From: Thalassia testudinum
Taxonomy: Eukaryota; Streptophyta; Magnoliopsida; Alismatales; Hydrocharitaceae
NCBI GenBank assembly: GCA_037157565.1
Contig: JAZHRO010000013.1
Coordinates: forward strand, 30,756,501-30,820,500
Length of the DNA stretch: 64,000 nucleotides
Direction: 5' to 3'
The notes beneath the pieces are model-generated. The model did not search any database. It was not told the DNA's origin and saw only the letters and a program-made list of their open reading frames with translations. Made by a program: the position numbers and the translations under genes. Each line of letters starts with the position of its first letter. The stretch's first letter is position 1. Shown here one piece after another: positions 1-9,796 of the stretch.

Positions 1-331
1 TCAAAATACCTAAGAGTTCAAGTGTAACTTTAAGCACCCTGATCTTAAACTAAAATTGGTAGACTTAAGAAATCAAGATCCCCATTCTGGTCTACCTGGA
101 ACCGCAGTGACAAGATAGGTCGGGTGGGGGAAACCCTGTAACCCGTGGGGATGCTCTACCGTGTAGGGGTCTTCGCGGGACTCACCCTCTCTGGCTGCCC
201 AGGTAATTCTCAGGTGGACGATCTTTCTGATCAAGGGGTCCATCTGCCCCGCACCTCTATAGTCACCCAACACATTTTTGGGTGTCTCGATTGGGTCTGG
301 CACCTTCTAACCTCTTCCACTCCAACAGTGC
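1..331 (+). other. Athila-1 untranslated leader
   Basis: This is the sequence between the off-window 5' LTR and the gag ATG at 332. It has no convincing coding frame: the short open frames on both strands have no family resemblance. It resembles the Athila-2 leader only in being a mixed-composition tract just before a conserved gag start. Confidence 0.6.
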
Positions 332-2093
332 ATGAACGGTAGGAGATCCTTAAGACCACCCTTAAGATCTCCTTTAAAATTTCACTCTCGTCAAGGCCCA
401 GCCTTGACTCCCGTGTTTGAGCAGCAACCTAACCCCATCATTCTCTCTTCCGATTCCGAATCAAACTCTTCTTCTATCATGGCTTAGCCAGTTGAGGAAG
501 AAAACAATCTGGAGCACCAGCTCCAGCGACTCAACGACCTCTTCCAAAACTTTGTGCACCCACCGCAGCGTCCCATGATGCGGGACCATTATAATCCTAC
601 TGCTGTGGCCATCGAGCCTCGAGTCAGAATCCCGACTGGGGGACCTGACTCTGAATTAAAGCCCAATATGATTCACGCTATACCTAAATTCCATGGGCTT
701 AATTCTGAAGATCCCTTCCAGCACATCAAACAGCTGAAGCATCTGGCCCAAACTTTTGGGTCAGACGTGCAAAATCAGGATATTCTTCTCATGAAGATGT
801 TCTCCTTTTCTCTTATGGACAAGGCCGCCCATTGGTATCAAACTCAGACTCGGCCGATCAACAATTGGGAAGAACTTTAGTCCGAGTTCCTGAAAAAGTT
901 CTTCCCTGTTGGACGGACCAACGCCTTGCGCCATCAGATTACACATTTCACCCAACAAACAGGGGAACCTCTCCATGAGGCATGGGATTGTTTTCAGGAT
1001 CTCATGAGAAAGTGCCCCCATCACGGAGTTCCTAAATGGGAACAGGTCCAATCTTTTTACCAGGGACTCCGTGAGGACATCCGTCTTTTCGTCAATGCAA
1101 CCTGCGGAGGAAATATCATGGGTCAACATGAATACACTGTGTGGGAGATTCTCGAAAACATGTGCGAGAACTCCATCAACAATGACTCCATGGGATTATT
1201 CGACAGGACGAATACCCGCGCAGCGACGAATCTCAGGGGAGCACACGAGACGTAGGGCCTGTCCGCATCAGTCGACTTAGAGTTAATGGCCAGTCGATTG
1301 GACAAGGTCTCGATTATCGAAAAGAAGGTGGATGAGCTGACTCAGCATCTGCAGCGAGCCACCTCTGCGCATAACCCTTTCGCACAGCCTCCTTCCACAA
1401 GGGAAACTGTGCAAAACATTCTCCATCGATCTTCTCCTAGGATGGACCCATCATCCGAATCCTTGCCCGGAGGTCCTTCCGATTCCTTCTACACCTGCCA
1501 GGGGAATTCCATTCCTTCTTTCTCTAACCCTCTGGAGGTTCCTCAGACCTGCGAGGACCTCAACGCCATCCAGAATGACCCGTTCTCCAACACCTATAAT
1601 CCTGGATGGCGAAACCATCCTAACTTTCAGTGGGCGGGAAATTCCCAAACCCAAAGACCATCCTTCCAACCCCGCCCACAACCTCCTCGTCCTTACCAGC
1701 CGCCTCAGCCTCGGCCCAACCCTACTTACCCATCTGGGCCAAATCAAGATCAAATGTCCCTTATCCTTCAGACCCTGGCTGACATTCAAAGAACGAATGT
1801 GACTATCCAAAAAAAACATAAGGACGAACTTACAGAGGTCCGAAACCAATTGACCCAGTTGGCAAACTCTCGCCAGCCAGGTACTCTTCCTTCCCAACCT
1901 CTGCCTAATCCTAATAACCTGCCAACCCGGCGGCACGTTATGAACCCAAACCCGGGCCATGCCCATATGATTTATCAAGCCCCCTCTGTTCCTTCACCCG
2001 ACGGGATAGAGGCCTCCACTTCCTTTGCAGGTTACCAGCAGCAAGCTATCTTACCCAATCCCAACCAAAACCAGGCAAGACTTAATTCCGTAA
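332..2093 (+). pseudogene. gag: Athila-1 gag polyprotein, interrupted
   Basis: Capsid/nucleocapsid polyprotein of an Athila element, which would form the particle that packages element RNA. I place the start at ATG 332 because the first codons read M-N-G-R-R-S-L, the same N-terminal motif as in Athila-2, -4 and -5, and the frame continues into the region around 479. The conserved retrotransposon gag core runs about 660-1230 (FHGLNSEDPFQH, DKAAHWY, FFPVGRTNALR, CPHHGVPKW). A Pro/Gln-rich tail follows at 1500-2090 (YNPGWRNHPNF). No CCHC knuckle is visible. In-frame stops lie at 485-487, 878-880 and 1253-1255, all TAG, so the gene is dead. It is then cut by Tekay-1 and continues at 12409. Confidence 0.88.
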
Positions 2094-4767
2094 TGTAACG
2101 ACCCGATTCCCGAGTCCCTACGAGACACGAGAACCGGACCGACTCGACTAATCCCAAGACCTAGTCGTCCAACGAGGAAGTAACCAAAAGACAGTAAAGT
2201 AAACCACATTCAGCATGAATATAACTAACAGTAAGAAAGTACAGCAGTAAGGAAAGAAACTACTACAGTAGGTACCACCACAACAGTAAAACAACATTTA
2301 TCATATAACAAAAACTGCAGGTAAAGAAGCTACTGCGGAAACAAAAACTACTCACTAGAACAGAAATAAAAGAGGTACAAAAGGCTGTGGTAACTCTACT
2401 GGACCCTACTCGGCCCAGCGTCCTTTGCAGCCGCCGACCCTGGCTGCTCAACACCTGGTCTTGAAAAAGGTAACGAGTGTAACACGTCAGCAAAACGCTA
2501 AGTAGAGTGGCAAACTAACTAAAGGCAACAGTAGAGTGTACAGTAGCTGTTATGTTCTATTACTTCCTTTATTCACATCTTTCAATTTTTCTCACTATTT
2601 CATTTATTTCTCAGATCCTTTACTTGATCTCGAATGTCCTCGTGGGAATGATCTTGATTGCAGTCTTTTCCAAAAGTAGAAGTAGCACGTGGTGCTCTCC
2701 TGGCCGGGAGAGTCCCCCGTGGTGATCCTACCCTCAGTCAACCACCCCAAGGTCACTGACAGACGTAACGGTGACTACGGCACGCGCGATAAACGCACAG
2801 GTAGCTAGCCCGCACTGGCACGCGGTCAGTCGTTTCCGTTAACGGGTGCGCCCAAAGCACAGCACGGAACCAGGGCAGAGCCCTCTCAGTAACAGGGGTC
2901 CAACCCCTCCACAGTAACCAAACCGGGGCCTTGCCCCTCCACAGTCCGCGCACCCTCGCCTGACTACCCTGGTTTGCCCTAGTGGGCCTAACAAGTCGGT
3001 GAAGGAGGCTAGCAGAACCCCGGGGCCCGTGGGGTAGCTAGTACTCTCCTAACACTACTAGCTCTCCTCGGTACTACGTACACGAGGGCCAACAAGTCGG
3101 TACAGAGTGGCCAGTCCTAACCCCCGGGTCCCTGGGGTGGCTAGCTCAGCTCTGCACTAAACAGGGGGACAGTCGCTCTCCTTGGTACTCCGTACTCAAG
3201 GGCCAGCTCACTTCCCCAATTCTATTCCATTCGCTTTCCAGGAGTTCTACTCCTACTTCCCCGTAGGGTTCCAGAACATCTTATGTCTTACTTTCCAGTT
3301 TCACGTTCTTACAAACCATGATCCCAATCATGTTTCTTTATTCATAACAGGCAGCTGTGAACTCAATTTACAGGCAGTTTCATATATTCCTTTCCATTTT
3401 TCCAAGACTGCATTATTATATATTCCACTAGTTTTTCCATCCTAGGATTCATGCCATATCCTAGGGTCTATCATACAATCTAGTTTTCCGGCCCTAGGAT
3501 TCATGCAACACCTAGGAATTATCATTTCATATATTTCTCATTCTTAGGATTCATGCAATGTCCTAGGTGCTAGTTATGGTTCCATACTTTAACAAATTTT
3601 ATTAATACTTAAAGCCACTCTACCAGGTACAACGGGAGTAATGGGGGCGTGATCGGGAATCCCGCGTGCCTCCGCGACTCTCAAGACCGCAACCGAACGA
3701 GGTCCTATCACAAGGATCAAACACAAGGAGTGTCTCAAAACAGTGTATAGCTACTGTAGACGGGTAGAGGAATTAATTCTGAAACTAACGCAACTCGAAT
3801 CGCGGAAAACGGAGCCCAAACGGGCCCTAAACGGGTCGAGAAAGACGATACTGTGCAAAATCAGACGTCTGGAACTCCTTCCAGACGTCTTAAACGGTGG
3901 ATCAGAGAATTACCTGTTCAGCGTGGTTTCCCAGACGTCCAGAAGTCTGCGGGGACGTCTGTCCTATACCCCAGACGTCCGATGGTCCATACGGACGTCT
4001 GTAGGTCACTCCCGCCGTCTGGTACAACCTCCAGACGTCTGATTCGCAAAGGATGGCGAATCAGCGAACCTGCGCACAGCCAACCCCCCTCCCTCAGTAC
4101 GGTCAGTCGACAAGAAGGAAGAAGAAAGCGGAAACTCACCTTTCAGACGTCTGTATGATCTTACAGACGTCGACCTTGCCGTCTGGCTATCAACCCAGAC
4201 GTCTGATTCTGGAAATTTTTCCAGAATCAGAACCCTGCTCGGCCTCCGCTCGCGACGCCGCCCGCGTCGCACCTCGCGCTCCTGCTGCTCAGTCCGCAGC
4301 AGGTCCCTCTCCGCGTCGCTCCGCGCCCCCTGTGCCCTCCGCCAGCCGGCCAAGCCGCTACGGCGAGCTCGCCCTCACGGCAGAGCTCCGCCCTCGTACG
4401 CCGCACCTCCGCGCTCACTGCGGCCGTCGCTGCCGCCCTCGCGTCCGCTCGCTCTCGCGCACAGGAAGGAGAAGAAGGAGGAGACTGTGGAGACGGGAGG
4501 GGAGGCGTGGCCCTTTTAAGGCCGCGTGAGGAGGAGAGAGGAGGTGGCAGGCCGCTTGCAGCCGCAGAGAGAAAAAGAGGGAATATGCGGTCTGCGCGCT
4601 CAGGCGCGCAGGCGACTCGCGTGTGTCGAAAATAACGGATTTCCAGACGTCTGGAAACGATCCCAGACGTCTTATCAGACGTCTGGTTGTGATCCCAGAC
4701 ATCTTGTCCGACGTCTGAGCCACCTCCCAGACGTCTTAAAAGACGTCTGGGGCACACATTCGTTACA
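2094..4767 (-). repeat. Tekay-1 3' LTR
   Basis: A 2674-bp LTR beginning TGTAACG and ending CGTTACA on the plus strand. Read on the minus strand, U3 starts at 4767. It has many copies of AGACGTCT between 4640 and 4750, then a TTAAAA box near 4515 before GC-rich transcribed sequence. A second cluster of the same palindrome lies at 3860-4205. It is about 67 bp longer than the 5' LTR, mainly through extra palindrome-bearing segments near 4150 and 4640-4690. Confidence 0.95.
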
Positions 4768-4812
4768 ATATAACAAACTCAAAGGAAGTTTCGTCCCCGA
4801 AACTTGCGCCAA
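4768..4812 (-). other. Tekay-1 3' end, weak polypurine tract
   Basis: This short stretch lies between the pol stop and the 3' LTR. On the minus strand it contains TTTCGGGGACGAAA-like sequence (about 4788-4802), a block I associate with the 3' end of plant chromoviruses. The bases directly beside the LTR are not a clean purine run, so the polypurine tract is degraded or atypical. Confidence 0.5.
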
Positions 4813-7800
4813 CTAGGGTGCGGGAAAAAGATGTCCAAATAACCGTAACAAACTCAAAGAGGACCGAAGCCGGTCCGAAAAGACGTACCCGCGAAAAGCT
4901 CCGGGTACCGCTCCCCTCATTGCCGCCTCAGGTTCCCAGGTAGCCTCCTCGTACCGCTGGCTCCTCCACAAAACCTTTACCTGGGGTACTTGCTTTCGTC
5001 TCAACCTGTGGACGGCTCAGTCTAGGATCTGCACTGGCCGCTCGGGGTAGGTCAGGTCGTCGCTCACCTCGACGCTCTCGTGACTCAGTACGTGGCTGGG
5101 ATCGACTACGTACTTCCTGAGGTTGGACACGTGGAACACGTCGTGCACACCAGAAAGCTACGGGGGAAGGGCAAGTCTGTAAGCAACGGGTCCAACCCGC
5201 TCCAGGACCTCAAAGGGCCCCACGAACCTCGGCGCGAGCTTCCCTCTCACCCCAAACCGCTGTAAGCCCTTCATGGGCGAAACACGAAGAAAGACGTGGT
5301 CCCCAACCTCGAACTGCACCTCTCTGCGTCTGCGATCTGCGTAGCTCTTCTGTCTGCTCCTGACAGTGCGGAGTCGTCTGTGGATCTGCTCAACTACCTC
5401 CTGACTCTGCCGGATCAACCTGGGGCCAACCTCCCACTTGGTCCCCACCTCAACCCAACTCAAGGGTGCCATGCATTTCCGTCCGTACAGAGCCTCGTAG
5501 GGAGCCATGCCGATGCTTGAGTGATAACTGTTGTTGTATGCAAACTCCGCCAAGGGCAGGTGCTCCTCCTAAGAGCCCCTCCAGTCTAGTACACAGGCAC
5601 GCAAAAGGTCCTCAAGTGTCTATATCGTGCGTTCCGACTGTCCGTTCGTCTGGGGGTGGTAAGCCGTGCTAAACCTCAACCTCGTCCCCAAAGCCTGCTG
5701 AAACTCATCCCAAAACTGGGACGTAAAGTGGGTATCCCGGTCGGATACGATCTCCCGCGGAACTCCGTGTAGTCGCACCACATCACGGATATACCTCTCT
5801 GCCAACTGTGCTGGTCCCAAAGTGACTTGGATCGGCAAGAATCGTGCCGTCTTCGTCAATCTATCCACTATTACCCAGACTGCGTCGTGTCCTCGCTGGG
5901 TAACAGGTAAGCCCACCACCAAGTCCATGGTGATGCTCTCCCACTTCCACTCTGGCACTGGAAGCGGCTGAAGCGGCCGTGCAGGCCTCTGATGCTCGGC
6001 TTTCACCTGCTGGCACACTAAGCACTGCTGCACGAACTCACCCACATCCCACTTCATCCCTCTCCACCAGAACTCGCGTCTCAAGTCATGGTACATTTTC
6101 GTGTTTCCGAGATGTATGGTGAATCTGGAACCGTGTGCCTCAGTCAGGAGCTCTCCCAATAGCTCCTCGTCTCTGGGGACGCACAACCGTCCCCTCAAGC
6201 GTAACACCTGGTCTGTGAAAGAGAAGTCCCCTGGGTCCCCTGATAGTACTCTGTCGCGCAAAGACTGCAAGTACGGATCGGCCATCTGTCCCGTGATGAT
6301 GCGGTCTATCAACTCTGGCCTGGTCTGCCGTGTCACCGTCACTGCCCCACAGTACCCTCGTAACTCTAGAGGTCGCCAACTGCCCACCTCCTCCAAAAGG
6401 CTCCAACTCTGTAACTGTAGACTGGCCAAGCGTGCGGGCGCCTTACGGCTCAAGGCGTCAGCCACCACATTGGCCTTTCCCGGGTGGTAGGAGATGCTGC
6501 AGTCGTAGTCCTTCAGGAGCTCCAACCAACGTCTCTATCTCATGTTGAGCTCCTTCTGGTCAAAAAGATATCTGAGGCTCTTGTGATCTGTAAAAATCTC
6601 AAAGGTCTCACCGTACAAGTAGTGCCTCCATGTCTTCAGCGCGAAGACAACAGTTGCCAACTCTAGATCGTGGGTAGGGTAGGTATGCTCATGGGGCTTC
6701 AGTTGCCGCGAAGCGTAAGCGACCACGTGACCCCTCTGCATGAGCACACCTCCTAACCCCTGCAAGGAAGCGTCCATGTACACAACGAACCCGCCACTAC
6801 TGTCAGGGATGGTGAACACGGGAGCCGAGGTCAACCTCTCCTTCAGCTCCAGAAAACACGCCTCACAGGCGTCTGTCCAAGCGAAAGGCACATCCTTCCG
6901 GGTCAACTGTGTCATAGGACGCGCAATCTGTGAAAATCCTCTGATGAACCGTCTGTAGTAACCTGCCAGTCCCAGGAAACTGCGAATCTCAGTGACTGAA
7001 CGCGGTCTCTCCCACCTGAGCACTGCCTCGACCTTGGCGGGGTCCACCGCTAGGCCGTCTTCAGAGATCACATGACCCAAAAAGGTCACCTCCCTCAACC
7101 AGAACTCGCACTTGCTGTATTTGGCGTACAACCTGCGTCGTCTCAGAGTGTCCAGAACCATCCGCAAGTGCTGTCCGTGCTGCGTCCGATCTCTAGAATA
7201 GATGAGTACATCATCTATGAAAACCACCACAAACTGGTCCAAGTACGGTCTAAACACCTGGTTCATCAGGTCCATGAAAGCAGCGGGGGCATTGGTCAGC
7301 CCAAACGGCATGACCAAAACCTCGTAGTGTCCGTACCAGGTGCGGAAGGCTGTCTTGGAGACGTCGGTCTCCCTGATCCTCAACTGGTGGTATCCAGACC
7401 TCAAGTCGATCTTGGAAAACACCGTGGCACCCCGCAACTGGTCAAACAAATCGTCGATCCTCGGCAGCGGATATCTGTTCTTGATGGTGACCCTATTCAG
7501 CTGTCGGTAGTCCACACAAAGGCGTAGGGTCCCATCCTTCTTCTTCACAAACAGTACCGGGGCTCCCCAGGGAGACGCACTGGGCCTCACGAAACCTTTC
7601 TCCAAAAGGTCCTGCAACTGGGACTTGAGCTCTCGCAGCTCAAGCGGTGCCATTCTGTATGGCGCGGTGGAGATGGGGCTGGTCCCTGGTACTAGTGAGA
7701 TCTCAAACTCGATCTCACGCTCGGGCGGTAGTCCTGGTAACTCGTCTGGAAACACGTCGGGGTACTCTCTGACCACCGGGATGCTCTGGAAGTCTGCCAC

Positions 7801-9618
7801 GGGGCTGTGCTCTGCCACCACACAAGCTAGGAAGCCCTCACACCCCTGGCTCAAAAGTCTCGCCGCCCGAAGTGCCGAAATGCACCTGAAACCTCCGTCC
7901 ACTGGCTGCCCGTGAAACTCGAAAGAAGGCAACTCCGGAATGGAGAAGACAATCTTCCTCTCAAAACAGTCTACCAAGGCATGGTAAGCGGACAGCCAAT
8001 CCATCCCCAGAATCACTCCAAAGTCCTCCATCTGTATCATAATCAGGTCAGCTGGCAGGCTATGTCCCCCGATGCTGACCTCGCAACCCGTGTACACCTC
8101 CTCAGCTACAAACAGCTGACCACTTGGACCTCTGATTACGAACGAATTCTCTAACAGTGTATAATCCTGGTCCAAACTAACTGCGAAACTGGCTGCGACA
8201 AACGAGTGCGTAGCGTCGGAATCGAAAAGTGTGTAAACGAGTCTGCCAGAAACTGAAACCATACCTGCTACCACGGATCCCGAAGCTCTGACGTCCCTGT
8301 GTGTTAGGGCGTTGATACGCCCCTCAGCTCTAGGTGCGGACGAAGCGGCCACACTCTGCGTCGGACGGGTAGGTGCTGGCCGGTACCCTCCTCGCGACTG
8401 CGGTCCTCCTCCTCGCGCCTGGGAACCGCGGCCTCCTGCGCGCCCTCCCATGCTTTGCACGGGAAGTATCTGCTGACCTCCTGCCCTAGATGGGCAGTCC
8501 CTCCTGACGTGGCCCGGCTGGCCACACTGGTAGCAGAGGGGAACCCGACTCCCGCCCTCAGTGAGTCCCTGCTGTCGGCTAGGCGGGGGTCCGGTGCTGG
8601 CGACTGGCCCCTGTCGAGGGCCCCCAAAGGCCACTGATGGCCCTGCACAACGTGACGGCTCTCCTGCAGACGCCACATGTCTCCGTTCTCGCCGACCCTG
8701 TGAGAAGTCTGGCTGAAAGGGCCTCTTCCGCCCGCCGTCGGTCTCTCGCGCGGACGGGTTGGTCTCTTCGTAAGTCATAGCTGCCTCTACCACCCTCGAA
8801 AACGTCGGCAGCTTCAGGGGTTTGACATACCCCCGGATCGCAGGCCGGAGCCCCTCGGTGAACCTCCAAAGGCGCTCCTCCTCAGTGGCTACCGCTGTCG
8901 CTGCAAAGCGGGACAGCTCCAAGAAACGCGTGCGGTACGCGCTCACGGTTATCGTCCCTTGGCGGAGAGTGTGGAACTCCCGCCTCCTCTGGTCCTGCCA
9001 CGTCTGGGGAAAGTACTGCTCGCAGAAGAGGGTGACGAACTGGTCCCACGTCGGCTCGTCCCTCTCCTGTCCCCGGACCGCCCTCCACCACCGGTGTGCC
9101 GCACTCTCCAGCTGGTACGTGGCAAAGGCCACGCGGCACTCCACCGGGGGGCGAAGGGTGTCGAAGATCTTCTCCAGCTGCTCAAGCCAGTCCTCTGCCT
9201 CGGTCGGGTCCTCATCCCCCTTGAAGGAGGGGGGCTTCAGCTTCCGGAACTGTCCGAAAAGGTCGAAGTGGCGCTGTAGGGGAGGTGCTGGTGCACCTCC
9301 AGGCGAAGGTGCCTCGTGTACAGAAGTGTCGGAGGAAGGTGGGGGTGGCAGGGGCCCATCCCCTCCCTCGTGTCCAGCGCCGCGTTCGTCGCGTGGTCCC
9401 ACAGAGGACTCCCCCTCTGCAACCCCAGGAGGAGGTGCTCGGGGCGGTGGGTGGAGCTCCTCTCGTACAATATCCCGTATCAGTATAGCGAGGTCCTGGG
9501 CCTGGATGCCAGGGAGTGGTGGCTGGTCCACCGAGACGTCAACGACAGCACGTCCACCTCGCCGACCTCGCCCTCGGCCGCGCCCGCGGCCAGTCTCGCC
9601 AGTCCCGCGACGAGGCAT
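4813..9618 (-). pseudogene. gag-pol: Tekay-1 gag-pol with chromodomain, five stops
   Basis: Single-frame polyprotein for capsid, protease, RT, RNase H and integrase. The likely start is the ATG at 9616-9618 (M-P-R-R-G), although the frame is open to 9675. Domains in order: gag with CCHC knuckle ([14 protein letters not shown], 8494-8535); protease FDSDATHSF (8206-8226), where DSG is expected; RT with FIDD (7207-7221); RNase H around 6570-6800; integrase zinc region 5990-6120 and DD35E core (TMDLV about 5925, VSDRDTHF about 5735, GQSE about 5635); chromodomain about 4915-4985. There are no frameshifts, only stops at 6535-6537, 5620-5622, 5569-5571, 5158-5160 and 5017-5019. The element is therefore inactive on its own despite its young LTRs. 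Confidence 0.93.
4915..4985 (-). other. Chromodomain of Tekay-1 integrase
   Basis: The minus-strand translation reads VKVLWRSQRYEEATWEPE followed by an acidic/aliphatic stretch, matching the integrase-fused chromodomains of plant chromoviruses (V-L-W-R, EEATWE). In that group the domain is thought to bind heterochromatin marks and steer insertion. It lies in the same frame as pol but beyond the stop at 5017-5019. Confidence 0.85.
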
Positions 9619-9781
9619 CTCCTGCAAGGAGACGCGAAACAAAATGGAAACGTCAAAACAGACGGTACCTAACAAAACTTCTAAGAGCTCATGTCAAGAG
9701 ATATGTTGTGGTGGCTACTCTAGCTATAAACATGTGAATTGGTTATTTTCCAGTCAGTTGATTCATTCTCGGGACGACCTT

Positions 9782-9793
9782 GCTCTGATACCA
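9782..9793 (-). promoter_or_regulatory. Tekay-1 primer-binding site (initiator tRNA-Met)
   Basis: On the minus strand, three bases inside the 5' LTR, the sequence is TGGTATCAGAGC, the classic site complementary to the 3' end of plant initiator tRNA-Met. It fixes the orientation of the element and the inner edge of the 5' LTR at 9797. Confidence 0.95.
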
Positions 9794-9796
9794 TCT

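Larger units (their letters stand above)
1..2093 (+). mobile_element. Athila-1, left part (leader and gag)
   Basis: Left part of a Ty3/gypsy retrotransposon of the Athila lineage, entering from outside the window. It has about 330 bp of untranslated leader and then gag. It is cut at 2093 by Tekay-1 and resumes at 12409, with the five bases CGTAA present on both sides (2089-2093 and 12404-12408). Reading across the Tekay-1 insertion restores the gag frame (LNSV then TTRSGK), so the two pieces are one element. The same family is present again as Athila-3. Confidence 0.9.

Noticed and set aside
4006..4757. Arg/Pro/Ser-rich frames up to 176 codons on both strands in the Tekay-1 LTR
   Set aside because: They overlap in three or more frames in GC-rich repeat sequence, use unlike codon patterns, and differ in the near-identical partner LTR (frame fused to 253 codons at 11556-12317).
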